Below, piece after piece: positions 54,042 to 62,792 of a stretch of 64,000 nucleotides of DNA (positions within the stretch are counted from its first letter, which is position 1; each line of letters begins with the position of its first letter). The stretch covers positions 1,761,001 to 1,825,000 of the forward strand of contig NZ_CP036281.1 in the NCBI RefSeq assembly GCF_007750395.1, given 5' to 3'. Origin of the DNA: Polystyrenella longa. GTDB taxonomy: Bacteria; Planctomycetota; Planctomycetia; Planctomycetales; Planctomycetaceae. Position numbers and translations under genes: made by a program. Below the pieces are notes generated by a model. The model did no database searches, was not told the origin of the DNA, and saw only the letters and a program-made list of their open reading frames with translations.

Positions 54042-54565
54042 TGGATCAAGACTCGAATCGTGCAACAACTGAACGTTATTCAACGATCATTGTGAGCGGT
54101 AACTTGAGTCCCTGTCCTTTTTAGATATCTATCTCCCCAGTGGGAGACAATCGCTTCCGATTGAAGTAAGAAGTGTAAGAGTGGTCATCGATCTCAAGCT
54201 TTTAAGAATAGGATGACGCTCCTCTCATACTAATTTACGTTGAAACTGCTCAAACAATAAAGGACATTTGGCTAAATTGGACCCTTTCAGAAGAATTCTC
54301 CAACTGTACCGATTAATCGGTTTGTAAGTGGGGAATTCAACTAGCAATAGCCTTGTTGCTCCCATGGTCTTCAGGCGAAAACCTATATGTCCTGCTGAAT
54401 TCTACTTCAGCAGTTCTGTTAAAAGCATCGACATCGAGGCCTGAGTTGATGGTCCTTGAACTTTGGTTGAAATTCGCGATTCGGGCTTGCCAATAGTTCG
54501 TGACCTCGATATCGCTTCGCTGGATACGACTCTCAAGGAGCCGTCAGTGAAGATCCACGTCGAAT
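54042..54565. other. Intergenic, about 520 bp, with several dyads
   Basis: No gene is supported. A perfect 14-bp palindrome ACCGATTAATCGGT lies at 54308-54321. An 8-bp hairpin CTGCTGAA/TTCAGCAG with a 6-nt loop lies at 54392-54413. TCTCCC/GGGAGA with a 4-nt loop lies near 54130-54146. The region must hold the promoter of the leftward giant-protein genes and the end of the leftward inositol-phosphatase transcript. The palindrome is the best candidate for a regulator site. Confidence 0.45.
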
Positions 54566-55369
54566 TTATGGAACCAAGCATAGCTGTTCACTAAGTTCCG
54601 ACTGCAAAGTCGGGTTACTGCATGCCAGCAGGTCAGGGCAGTCGACATCGAAGGGAGAGCTGTCCATTTTCGTGACCACCCCACCAGCGGCCAGCAGAAT
54701 CGCAACACCGGCCGATTGATCCCAGGGCTTGAGACTCGTCGACCAGAACCCATCGAGTCGATTGGCAGCCACATAAGCGAGGTTTAAAGCAGCGGAGCCA
54801 GTGCGTTGTACGTGCTGGGCGAGCGGCAGGATATTTAAAAAGCGAGCGACAGCGGGATCGGTTCGATCGGCACAGCGGGGCAGGCTTGCCACAACCAGTG
54901 ATTCGGATAAAGGAGTCGCCTGAGACAACTTCATCTCCACGTCGTTGCAATAGGCGCCCTCACCTACTATTCCGGTAAACATTTCATCTCGATTTGGGTC
55001 ATAGATGACTCCCAAGTAGGGTTTTCCTTCATATTCCAACCCAATGGAAACCGCGTAAAACGGAAATTGATGTACGTAATTTGAGGTTCCGTCGAGGGGG
55101 TCGATGATCCATCGGAATGGAGATTTGCCCTCCGTTTGACTGAGTCCTTCCTCACCGAGGTAATGGTGATCGGGGAACCGTGACTGCAGGTACTTCTGAA
55201 TCGCCTTCTGGCTCGCCAGATCGGCGTCCGTGACCAAGTCCTGAGGACCTTTTTCACTAACGGAAAAGTGACTGACCCAGTCCTGGAGAATTCCGCCCGC
55301 TTCGCGCGCAGAGGCGATGGCCACTTTCATCAAGTCAGGGGTGACGTTATGGGTGTTCATGGTGGGCAT
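54566..55369 (-). CDS. Inositol-monophosphatase-family phosphatase
   Basis: A 267-residue Mg-dependent phosphatase of the inositol monophosphatase/SuhB superfamily. Motifs are DLVTDADLASQKAIQKYL, GEEG in HYLGEEGLSQ, the metal-binding WIIDPLDGTSNYVH, and WDQSAGVAILLAAGG, which contains the second signature with the catalytic Asp. The length is standard. Members act on inositol-1-phosphate, fructose-1,6-bisphosphate, histidinol phosphate or PAP; the sequence does not settle which. It is a soluble protein with no signal peptide. It lies downstream of fusA but behind a strong terminator, so it should be transcribed on its own. Confidence 0.93.
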   Translation of the reverse strand: MPTMNTHNVTPDLMKVAIASAREAGGILQDWVSHFSVSEKGPQDLVTDADLASQKAIQKYLQSRFPDHHYLGEEGLSQTEGKSPFRWIIDPLDGTSNYVHQFPFYAVSIGLEYEGKPYLGVIYDPNRDEMFTGIVGEGAYCNDVEMKLSQATPLSESLVVASLPRCADRTDPAVARFLNILPLAQHVQRTGSAALNLAYVAANRLDGFWSTSLKPWDQSAGVAILLAAGGVVTKMDSSPFDVDCPDLLACSNPTLQSELSEQLCLVP

Positions 55370-55469
55370 CTTTTATTGTTGGCGGAGACGGGGCAGGGGA
55401 ATCCGAAGTTCGGTTTCGAGTAAGAGGACGCGATGGAATCCTCGTTCAAAATAGCAGGCGGTAGCCAAT

Positions 55470-55507
55470 AAAAAAACCGTGATTCGATATGAGATCGAAT
55501 CACGGTT
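55470..55507 (-). terminator. Rho-independent terminator of fusA
   Basis: A perfect 14-bp stem, AACCGTGATTCGAT (55475-55488) with ATCGAATCACGGTT (55494-55507), encloses a 5-nt loop and is followed, on the minus strand, by seven T residues. It lies 48 bases after the fusA stop codon. On the plus strand only a TTTT follows at some distance, so it mainly works leftwards. Confidence 0.95.
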
Positions 55508-55554
55508 CCGTTTTATATCAAGCAGAAACTGCGTGGACGGCAGCCCAATCTGAA

Positions 55555-57678
55555 TTAGGCCATCGCCAAGCGTTCTTCTTTTTCTTTTCGTCGACGTTCG
55601 ATGATTTCAGGCTGCAAGTTCGTAGGAACTTGCTTGTATTTCGCAAATTCCATTGAGAAGGAACCCTTACCTTGAGTCATGGAACGAAGTTCGTTCGCGT
55701 AATCGAACATGGTTGCCAATGGTACTTCAGCCAGAATGATCGAAGTTCCCTGTTTGACTTCCGTATTTGTGATGACGCCTCGTTTGGTTGCCAGGTGGCC
55801 GGTAGCCGGTCCCTGGAACTCTTCCGGAACTTCAATTTCAAGCTGCATGATTGGTTCCTGAAGTGCCATTTTGGCTTTCAGCAACGACTCTCGCATGCAG
55901 TTAAAACCACAAGTTTCGAAAGCTTTCTCCGAAGAGTCAACATCGTGATAACTTCCGTCTTCGAGGTAGGCACGAACGCCCACAACTTCACACTCGGCCA
56001 ACGGGCCTTTTACCAGAGCTCGTTGAAAACCAGCATTAACAGGTTGAATGTATTCTTTAGGAATACGACCCTGACTAATACTGTTCACGAACTCGTAAGG
56101 TGCTTCCGAAACTTCATCTTCCGTCATTGGTTCAAGTTTACCAACCACGTGAGCGAATTGACCGGAACCACCCGTTTGCTTTTTATGTTTGAAGTTGAAT
56201 TCGACAGTTTTCGTCGGACATTCACGGTAAGCCACACGAGGTTCACCGACGATACATTCGCACTTGTATTCGCGTTTGATTCGTTCGGTGTATACTTCCA
56301 GGTGAAGCTGTCCCATACCGGCGATAATGGTCTGTCCCGTTTCTTCGTCAGACATGACGTGGAACGTCGGGTCTTCGCGACGGAAACGTTCCAGAGCTTT
56401 CGCCAGACGGTCTGCACCATCCCGCTGAGCTGGTTCAATAGAGAGCCGGATCACCGGTTCTGCAACGAAGATGTTTTCCAGAGAGTAATTAACGTCACCA
56501 CTGGTGAACGTATCCCCGGAAGCACAGTCAACACCAACCACAGAAAGAATATCTCCAGGGCCAGCGTAGTCGACATCTTCACGGCTGTCCGCGTGCATCC
56601 GTACCAAGCGACCGAATCGGGTTTTCTGCCCCGTACGAGCGTTGATGTAGGAATCACCTTTTTTGACTTCACCCTGATAAACACGGAAGTAAGTCAACTG
56701 GCCGAATTGCTCCATGACGGTTTTGAAGGCCATGGTGACAAGAGGCAAGTCTTTGTCCGGTGTCAAAGTGACACGTGGCTGACTTTCACCATCTTCGACT
56801 TTCGCACCGTTATCGATCGCGGAAATATCGCGGTCAAGCGGGCTTGGCAGATAGTTCACCACAGCATCCAGTAATTCCTGAACACCTTTGTTTTTGAACG
56901 CGGTGCCCATGAACACAGGAGTGATGCTCTGGTTCAGTGTAGCCATTCGAACAACTTTGCGGATTTCTTCTACGCTGATTTCCGCTTCTTCGAGCAGTTT
57001 TTCCATCAGATCATCGCTGAACAGAGAAAGCTCTTCCAGCAGATGGTGACGAGCTTCGTCCGCTTTTTCTTTGTATTCATCAGGAATCTCTTCGTAACGA
57101 ACGATTTCCCCTTTTTCGCCATCAAAGAATGCGGCTCGCATCTCGACGAGGTCGATCACGCCCTGGAAATCAACTTCTGCTCCCATCGGAATCTGCATGG
57201 GAAGCGGAGTGACTTTCAGTTTCTCGCGAATCTGGTTGATCACGTTGTCAGGATCAGCACCAGTACGGTCCATTTTGTTGATGAACGCAATACGGGGAAC
57301 CTGATATCGTTTCATTTGGCGGTCGACAGTCAAAGACTGACTCTGCACACCACCAACCGCACACAGCACCAGTACGGCACCGTCGAGCACGCGAAGACTA
57401 CGTTCCACTTCGACGGTAAAGTCGACGTGGCCCGGCGTGTCGATCACGTTGACCTGATAGTCTTTCCACCAAACCGTTGTTGCGGCAGAAGCGATCGTAA
57501 TCCCTTTTTCCCGCTCCAGGTCCATGGAGTCCATAGTGGCACCACCGTCGCCACCGCGAACCTCTTTCATGTTGTGGATTCGACCTGAGTAGAACAGAAT
57601 TCGCTCTGTAAGGGTGGTTTTACCCGAATCGATATGGGCCGAGATACCAATATTGCGATATTTCTGGAGCTTTGTCAT
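55555..57678 (-). CDS. fusA: Elongation factor G, spdEFG1/mitochondrial-like
   Basis: A 707-residue translational GTPase that drives ribosomal translocation. G motifs: G1 AHIDSGKTT (14-22), G3 [11 protein letters not shown]4 [25 protein letters not shown] covers switch I. Domains II-V follow, with the [32 protein letters not shown] and [12 protein letters not shown] regions of normal EF-G. The AHIDSGKTT form, instead of AHVDAGKTT, and overall similarity to mitochondrial EFG1 are typical of the spdEFG1 group known from spirochaetes, planctomycetes and deltaproteobacteria. The ATG at 57678 starts the canonical N-terminus; an upstream ATG at 57729 would add 17 residues that overlap a leader hairpin. 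The gene stands alone: it is not next to rpsL/rpsG or tuf, and ends in a strong terminator. Confidence 0.96.
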   Translation of the reverse strand: MTKLQKYRNIGISAHIDSGKTTLTERILFYSGRIHNMKEVRGGDGGATMDSMDLEREKGITIASAATTVWWKDYQVNVIDTPGHVDFTVEVERSLRVLDGAVLVLCAVGGVQSQSLTVDRQMKRYQVPRIAFINKMDRTGADPDNVINQIREKLKVTPLPMQIPMGAEVDFQGVIDLVEMRAAFFDGEKGEIVRYEEIPDEYKEKADEARHHLLEELSLFSDDLMEKLLEEAEISVEEIRKVVRMATLNQSITPVFMGTAFKNKGVQELLDAVVNYLPSPLDRDISAIDNGAKVEDGESQPRVTLTPDKDLPLVTMAFKTVMEQFGQLTYFRVYQGEVKKGDSYINARTGQKTRFGRLVRMHADSREDVDYAGPGDILSVVGVDCASGDTFTSGDVNYSLENIFVAEPVIRLSIEPAQRDGADRLAKALERFRREDPTFHVMSDEETGQTIIAGMGQLHLEVYTERIKREYKCECIVGEPRVAYRECPTKTVEFNFKHKKQTGGSGQFAHVVGKLEPMTEDEVSEAPYEFVNSISQGRIPKEYIQPVNAGFQRALVKGPLAECEVVGVRAYLEDGSYHDVDSSEKAFETCGFNCMRESLLKAKMALQEPIMQLEIEVPEEFQGPATGHLATKRGVITNTEVKQGTSIILAEVPLATMFDYANELRSMTQGKGSFSMEFAKYKQVPTNLQPEIIERRRKEKEERLAMA

Positions 57679-57716
57679 GACCGTGAAATTAATGACCAAA
57701 TGAGGTAACTGAAGAT

Positions 57717-57742
57717 CGCATTTCATCAACGTGTGAAATGCG
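57717..57742 (-). promoter_or_regulatory. Leader hairpin upstream of fusA
   Basis: CGCATTTCA (57717-57725) and TGAAATGCG (57734-57742) pair perfectly over 9 bp with an 8-nt loop, 39-64 bases before the fusA ATG. In the leftward transcript this is a stable 5'-leader stem. Overlap with the alternative ATG at 57729 argues that the shorter fusA start is right. Regulatory role is inferred only. Confidence 0.4.
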
Positions 57743-58485
57743 GGAATAGTAGTTTGTTATGTATTTTATAGGGCGAGAGCTGAATGGAAACAGGTCGTCA
57801 CATTCAGTTCTATTGCTTATTGATTATTTCAGCAAAAGAATGGTGTGTTCACTCATTCCCGTTGGGGATGCAGGAACGGAGTTCATTCTGCTGGTTCAGT
57901 CAGGTCGCTAATCGTCCGGGATTGTTACAAAGAATCAGAAATAGCGAAAGAGACTTTCTGGCATCCCCCCCTACGGGGAAATCCAATACAGGAATCTTTC
58001 CGAACTGAATCTTCGCGAAACAGTTGAAATCAGCGATTTCAGCCCGACACTCGCAGGAGCTCCATCACGGAGCTTGAATCTGACAAGGGCTGTGATCAAC
58101 AGGCTTCAGAACCAATTTTGAGCATTCCAGCATCCTGAAATTACACACAATTCCGGACAGAAGACTCTGAAGTTGTTGTGAGAGAAAGCGTTCAGCGAGC
58201 AGACGCAACTACATCGAACCCACGATATACAGGTGGGAGATGTGGTAAGAATAGTATCGTGAGTTATCCTCATAGAAAAGAGGAATCAGAGCAGATTTTC
58301 TATTCGGGTAGAAAATAGGACCTCACTTTAAGACCATACCTTCACTCGCACTCTCATTCTAACATGTTCTTAATTAAGGGGTTCCGCAACAATCATAAAG
58401 GTGAATGAGCCGTTAGCAGACAGGTCATTCAATTTCTCGTTAGGGCTTCTTAAATGGCGAATTTCCTGTTTGAATTGCTAAGATA
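57743..58485. other. Intergenic, about 740 bp, no gene found
   Basis: A long gap for this genome, between the dnaB stop and the fusA leader. No reading frame looks real; the longest are 60-75 codons and overlap each other without a recognisable product. Several small hairpins are visible: TGAAATC/GATTTCA near 58024-58041, AGCTCC/GGAGCT near 58059-58076, and a perfect 8-bp ATTTTCTA/TAGAAAAT with loop TTCGGG at 58295-58316. A small RNA could be encoded here, but no known RNA family (6S, SRP, tmRNA, RNase P) was recognised. Confidence 0.4.
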
Positions 58486-59856
58486 TTAGAGTCCGAATCC
58501 ACCCTCGGGTTCGTTTACATTCGTGTAATTCTCAAATCGCATGTATTCTGCACGCCAAGCTAGTGGGACAATCCCGGTCGGCCCGGACCTGTTTTTGGCG
58601 ATAATTACCTCTGCTTCGCCTGGTCTGTCTTCCGGGTCGTATGCGGCCGGGCGATGGAGGAAGCAGACGATGTCCGCGTCCTGTTCAATCGCTCCCGATT
58701 CTCGCAAGTCCGCCAATTTCGGACGTTTGTCTTCACGAAGTTCGAGTCCACGGTTGAGCTGGCTGAGTGCGATTACCGGGACTTCAAGGTCTTTAGCAAT
58801 GAATTTCAATCGACGTGACATCTGGGCAATCTGTTGTTCACGGGGAGCTCCTTTGTCCTCTGGCTCCAGCAATTGCAAATAGTCGATGATGATAAGTCCC
58901 AAGCCGTCCTTGCGTTTAATTCGACGTGCGATGGCGCCCACTTCACCCACGGTTCGGCCCGCTTTGTCGTCGATATAAAGCGGAAGTTCACTCAATACCT
59001 GAGATGCTTCCACAAGTTGGTGACGCTCGACTTCGTCAATGTCTCCCGCCCTCAATTTATGACCGTTGATCTTGGCCTGGATGCAGAGAAAACGTTCTGC
59101 CAGTTCCAATCGTGACTGTTCGAGGCTGAACAGGAGCACGCCTTTATTGTTCTCGCGTGCAACTCCCTCTGCCCAGTTACAAACGAGCGCGGTTTTACCC
59201 ATTGAAGGTCGAGCGGCAAGGATGATTAGCTCCGAAGGTTGGAAACCATTCGTCTTGGCGTCCATGTCCACGAAACCAGTGGCCAGTCCACTTGCACCAT
59301 CCCGCATCGATCGTTCGTTGATACGGTCCCAGGCGGAGAGCAGAATCTCTCGCATTTCAATGCTACCGGCATCTTCCTGTTGTTCGAGAATCTGGAAGAT
59401 GTTGCGTTCCGCGTTCTGCAGCATTTCGTCCGTACTGTCGGGCGATTCGTAACAGTCTTTCAGGATGTCGGTGCAGGCATAGATAAGACGACGGCGAATC
59501 GCCTTGTCCCTGACGATTTTGGCGTAATATTCGACGTGTGCCGCGTGCGGAACCGCTTCCACAATTCGAGTGAGGTACGGAGCACCACCTATCTCTTCAA
59601 GCTCGCTCCGTCGATCCAGTTCGTGGGCCAATGTCACCAGGTCGATCCCGCGGATACCGGTGTCGTACATGTGCTGGATTGCGGCGTAGATCTTCTGGTT
59701 CGACTCGTTGTAAAACAAGCTGGGGGATAGCAGTTCGATGACGTCGTCAATTTTCTCGTTGACGAGTAGGATGCCACCTAAAACCCCTAATTCTGCCTCA
59801 AGGCTCTGGGGCGGAAGGTTGCGGGTGGAGTCATTGAAGTCGGAACTTGGTGGCAT
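58486..59856 (-). CDS. dnaB: Replicative DNA helicase
   Basis: A 456-residue DnaB helicase, the hexameric 5'-3' helicase that unwinds DNA at the replication fork. The N-terminal domain starts at LPPQSLEAELGVLGGILL. The RecA-like C-terminal domain has Walker A ARPSMGKTAL (Lys221), Walker B LGLIIIDYLQLL, IALSQLNRGLELREDKRPKLADLRESGAIEQDADIV (motif H3-H4) and a final IIAKNRSGPTGIVPLAW. No intein is present; the length is normal. It is the last gene of the rplY-pth-rpsF-ssb-rplI-dnaB series, but a strong terminator after rplI separates it, so it probably also has its own promoter. Confidence 0.97.
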   Translation of the reverse strand: MPPSSDFNDSTRNLPPQSLEAELGVLGGILLVNEKIDDVIELLSPSLFYNESNQKIYAAIQHMYDTGIRGIDLVTLAHELDRRSELEEIGGAPYLTRIVEAVPHAAHVEYYAKIVRDKAIRRRLIYACTDILKDCYESPDSTDEMLQNAERNIFQILEQQEDAGSIEMREILLSAWDRINERSMRDGASGLATGFVDMDAKTNGFQPSELIILAARPSMGKTALVCNWAEGVARENNKGVLLFSLEQSRLELAERFLCIQAKINGHKLRAGDIDEVERHQLVEASQVLSELPLYIDDKAGRTVGEVGAIARRIKRKDGLGLIIIDYLQLLEPEDKGAPREQQIAQMSRRLKFIAKDLEVPVIALSQLNRGLELREDKRPKLADLRESGAIEQDADIVCFLHRPAAYDPEDRPGEAEVIIAKNRSGPTGIVPLAWRAEYMRFENYTNVNEPEGGFGL

Positions 59857-59954
59857 GGAACTTCCGTGCTAATCCATCAGAATAGGGGAGGGGATCCTCG
59901 AGGGATAGAAATCTTTGAGTTTCAAATCAGCCGAACTATTTGAAAGTACCAAAT

Positions 59955-59980
59955 AAAAAACCGGCCGTAAAAGGCCGGTT
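59955..59980 (-). terminator. Rho-independent terminator between rplI and dnaB
   Basis: On the minus strand, an 8-bp GC-rich stem AACCGGCC/GGCCGGTT with a 6-nt loop is followed by TTTTTT and ATTT. It lies 72 bases after the rplI stop codon and should end most of the ribosomal-protein transcript before dnaB. Confidence 0.92.
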
Positions 59981-60052
59981 CCAGTTCGACGTTCGAATGT
60001 CAGGAAATTGTGCCTCAGGCGAGACACAATGCCTGATTCAAGTTGCTGCTTG

Positions 60053-60535
60053 TTATTTGCTAACAGCAGGAACAACCCAAACTTTGACTTCGGTTTTGAT
60101 TTTTTCGTGGAACTCGAGCTTTACGGTGTACATACCCAGTTCTTTGAGCGGACCATCCAGTTTGATGTGTTCTGGTTCGACTTCATAGTTGGCCGTTTTG
60201 AGAGCTTTGCTGATCTCTGGAGCGGTAATCGAGCCATACAGGTGGCCTTCATGGTTGGCATTCGCTTCCAACGTGACGCTGTATTTGTTGACGTTGTTGG
60301 CGAGCTCTTTGATCGATTTCAGGCGATCTGCTTCCAGCTCATCCAAGCGAATACGGTGTTGTTCGACCATTTTCTTGTTGTGATCAGTAGCGACAGTCGC
60401 CAATCCCTGTGGAAGCAGGAAGTTACGAGCGAATCCAGGTTTTACACCTACGATATCCCCCTGGCTACCCAGGTTAGGAACGTCTTCGGCGAGCAGCAGT
60501 TCAATATTTCGTTTTGATAAGGCAGCAGGGGCCAT
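60053..60535 (-). CDS. rplI: 50S ribosomal protein L9
   Basis: A 160-residue bL9 protein, slightly longer than the usual 148-150. NIELLLAEDVPNLGSQGDIVGVKPGFARNFLLPQGLA is the N-terminal domain, followed by the long connecting helix (MVEQHRIRLDELEADRLKSIKELANNVN) and the C-terminal domain (GHLYGSITAPEISKAL ... IKLDGPLKELGMYTVKLEFHEKI). The N-terminal MAPAALSKR extension is extra. It is preceded by ssb and followed by a strong terminator, the normal place in the rpsF-ssb-rplI order. Confidence 0.97.
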   Translation of the reverse strand: MAPAALSKRNIELLLAEDVPNLGSQGDIVGVKPGFARNFLLPQGLATVATDHNKKMVEQHRIRLDELEADRLKSIKELANNVNKYSVTLEANANHEGHLYGSITAPEISKALKTANYEVEPEHIKLDGPLKELGMYTVKLEFHEKIKTEVKVWVVPAVSK

Positions 60536-60654
60536 GTTTCTAACTCTCTTGATTGCGAATGTGTCAGGTTCAACGGGATCAGTTGAATCGCTGGCAGGTT
60601 AAATCACGTTGTATTAAAGGTTATTCCGGTAAATCGCGTCCCCGAAGGGATATT

Positions 60655-61164
60655 TTAGAAGGGGACGTCATCGTCGCCACCTGGTGAGTCGTAGAAGGCT
60701 TCCGAACCGCCGGAAGAGGGTTCGTCCGGGCCGGAATCGAATCCACCACCGTACTGATTGCCGCCTCCACCACCGCTTGAACGACCACCGCCGCCTCCAC
60801 CGGTACCACCACCTCCTCCGCCACCACTATTGGCACCGACCATGGTCATGTTTTCGCAAACAACCTTGAGTTTGGATCGTTTCTGACCAGACTCTTTATC
60901 ATCCCATTGATCGAGGTTCAATCGACCTTCGATCAGAACAGAACGGCCTTTACCCAGGTATTCGCCTGCTACTTCCGCCTGACGTCCCCATAAGGTGACG
61001 TCGATGAAGGTGACTTCCTCTTTCTTGGAGTTGGACTGCTTATCGAACCAGGTCCGGTTGACTGCCAGGCCAAGATCAGTGACGGCTGTGCCCGAGGGGG
61101 TGTAACGCACTTGGGGATCGCGCGTCAAATTGCCCATCAGAATCACTTTGTTAAAGCTGGCCAT
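60655..61164 (-). CDS. ssb: Single-stranded DNA-binding protein
   Basis: A 169-residue SSB. The OB-fold occupies residues 1-110 (MASFNKVILMGNLTRDPQVRY; VTFIDVTLWGRQAEVAGEYLGKG; VLIEGRLNLDQWDD). A Gly-rich linker follows (GGGGGGGTGGGGGG), then the acidic tip DDDVPF that recruits DNA-repair and replication proteins. It starts at an ATG 188 bases after the rpsF stop and is 119 bases before rplI. Cytoplasmic tetramer expected. Confidence 0.97.
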   Translation of the reverse strand: MASFNKVILMGNLTRDPQVRYTPSGTAVTDLGLAVNRTWFDKQSNSKKEEVTFIDVTLWGRQAEVAGEYLGKGRSVLIEGRLNLDQWDDKESGQKRSKLKVVCENMTMVGANSGGGGGGGTGGGGGGRSSGGGGGNQYGGGFDSGPDEPSSGGSEAFYDSPGGDDDVPF

Positions 61165-61352
61165 GTTACTGTTCTTCCAAGGCAGTTAATTCAACTATTG
61201 AAGAGGGAGTGATTGGCTGAGTCAGCAGGGAGGTTGTACCAAAGTGGCCGTTCGGTAATCGATCGGCTCGATTGAAACAATTCCTCCTTGTCGTGACTAA
61301 GCAATCGTGTTAACGAAGTGTCGCCCACAGAGAAGCTTTTGAGAAGAGTCGA

Positions 61353-61805
61353 TCAGGAAGCGACTTCGGCTTCTGTTTTAACTTCTTCTTCCGAATCTTT
61401 CGTCTCGGTTTTTTCGCTAGATTCAGCTTTTTCGCTGTCTTCGTCGGAAGACTCATCTTCGCTGCCCTGAATTTCGTGACCACTAAGGGTTTCGAAAATT
61501 GCATCGTAAAGGACGCGAGGGTGTTTCAGCATGAGCTGGCGAATAACGGCGTCGGACAAACGGCATTGCCGAGTGACTCCGGCCATTTTAGAACCGTCCA
61601 TGCGGAATAAGACGAGGTAATGCAGGCCTTTTTTGTGGCCGTCGATTTCATAGGCGAGACGCCCGTCCTGCCAGGGACGGTGTGCGTCAATTTGAGCTCC
61701 GGCATTTTCAAGAATGCTCAGGACCTGTTGTACTGTTCCCTCGTGGTCTGCGGCAAACTGGGCGCTGTCCAGCAGGAACATGCCTTCGTAAAGATATTCA
61801 GCCAA
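61353..61805 (-). CDS. rpsF: 30S ribosomal protein S6 with acidic tail, non-ATG start likely
   Basis: A bS6 protein of about 150 residues: YLYEGMFLLDSAQFAADHEG (strand 1 and helix 1), ILENAGAQIDAHRPWQDGRLAYEIDGHKKGLHYLVLFRMDG, then VTRQCRLSDAVIRQLMLKHP, which are typical of S6. The C-terminus carries a long Glu/Asp/Ser/Lys tail. There is no ATG at the expected start; the frame is open upstream to a TTG at 61895. I chose the TTG at 61805 because AAGGGAG lies 7 nt before it and the mature N-terminus then begins just before strand 1; the alternatives are TTG 61895 or ATG 61781, which would delete part of strand 1. It is followed by ssb as in many bacteria. Confidence 0.9.
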   Translation of the reverse strand: MAEYLYEGMFLLDSAQFAADHEGTVQQVLSILENAGAQIDAHRPWQDGRLAYEIDGHKKGLHYLVLFRMDGSKMAGVTRQCRLSDAVIRQLMLKHPRVLYDAIFETLSGHEIQGSEDESSDEDSEKAESSEKTETKDSEEEVKTEAEVAS

Positions 61806-61992
61806 CTCCGGGCTCCCTTGTTCAAACAAATTTAGGTGATGACGTGTGGTTCGATGTTGAATAATCAGTTGTACAACATTTGCGTGAAATTGCAAGATGT
61901 GCCAACTCGAATCAACTTGGAGTATTCGCGATCATCGTAGTCGCGGAAGCTCTTTTAAGGCTGACTCGGAATGTTCATTGTAGGATAAAAAA

Positions 61993-62607
61993 TCAACTTG
62001 ATTCTTCGTCTGTACTTTTTTTAGTGGTTCGTTTGGTCTCTGTCGGCGAATTGAATTTATTCATCGTGCCCACAAGATCCCCTTGCATCCAGTGTTCCGC
62101 GGCGTCTGCCGCAACCTGAATTGCATGTTGGATGTCTTCCTGTTCCCTCTGACTGAACTTCTTCAGCACATAGTCGGTCACAGAAAGTTTTCCATCCGGG
62201 CGGCCGATTCCGATCCGTAATCGAGCGAAGTCGCTGCGACCTCCCAGTTGGTCAATCGTGTTCTGTAGTCCCTTTTGACCACCGGATGAACCTTTGCCAC
62301 GAAGTCGCAGGCGGCCCGTATCCAGATTTAGATCGTCACAAATGACGAGCAGATCACTAATATTCAGTTTATAAAAATCAACAATCTGTCGGATTGCCTT
62401 ACCACTTAAGTTCATATAGGTAAGTGGTTTAGCGAGTAGAACCTTTTGGCTGTTGATTTGGCATTCAGTCAGTTCAGAGTCGAATTTCAACTGAACTCGG
62501 TCAGCGTCACCTCGACGAGCAAGCTCGTTGATGACATCGAAGCCTATATTGTGACGAGTAGACTCATACTTCTTTCCGGGATTTCCCAGGCCGATGATCA
62601 GGTTCAT
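61993..62607 (-). CDS. pth: Peptidyl-tRNA hydrolase
   Basis: A 204-residue enzyme that releases peptides from stalled peptidyl-tRNA. The ATG at 62607 gives the canonical N-terminus MNLIIGLGNPGKKYESTRHNIG-type, with the catalytic His in TRHNIGFDV near residue 20, Asn in KPLTYMNLSGKA, and CDDLNLDTGRLRLRGKGSSGGQKGL. The upstream ATG at 62658 would add 17 non-conserved residues. The tail (about 185-204) is Lys/Ser/Glu-rich. It follows rplY as in many bacterial rplY-pth pairs, but with a 185-base gap that contains a strong hairpin. Confidence 0.96.
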   Translation of the reverse strand: MNLIIGLGNPGKKYESTRHNIGFDVINELARRGDADRVQLKFDSELTECQINSQKVLLAKPLTYMNLSGKAIRQIVDFYKLNISDLLVICDDLNLDTGRLRLRGKGSSGGQKGLQNTIDQLGGRSDFARLRIGIGRPDGKLSVTDYVLKKFSQREQEDIQHAIQVAADAAEHWMQGDLVGTMNKFNSPTETKRTTKKSTDEESS

Positions 62608-62676
62608 GAGTCTGTTGTCTTCAGGTGTATCGTAATTTGTTCCAAACAGAAGGGGCAATGAGGGAGCTTGTTTAAG

Positions 62677-62714
62677 CCAACTCTCCGGATCAGTCAGTAT
62701 TTCAGGAGAGTTGG
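62677..62714 (-). other. 10-bp perfect hairpin between rplY and pth
   Basis: CCAACTCTCC (62677-62686) and GGAGAGTTGG (62705-62714) pair perfectly, with an 18-nt loop, in the 185-base spacer between rplY and pth. On the minus strand it is followed by CTTAAAC, not a T-tract, so it looks like a processing site, protein-binding site or attenuation element rather than a terminator. Confidence 0.5.
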
Positions 62715-62792
62715 TGAATTTGGCTCGTTCAAGGCTATTGTAAAGCCCCTGATGTCAGGAAAGTAAGCGAGGCCGATAACAACTGGCAAAGA

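Noticed and set aside
55672-56874. A 400-codon open frame on the plus strand, opposite fusA
   Set aside because: It is the exact antisense of a strongly conserved EF-G gene; the product is rich in Phe/Ser/Arg and matches no family. Codon bias of fusA keeps this frame open.
58295-58316. Possible terminator of dnaB
   Set aside because: The hairpin is perfect but lies 170 bases after the stop codon and has no T-tract in the leftward direction.
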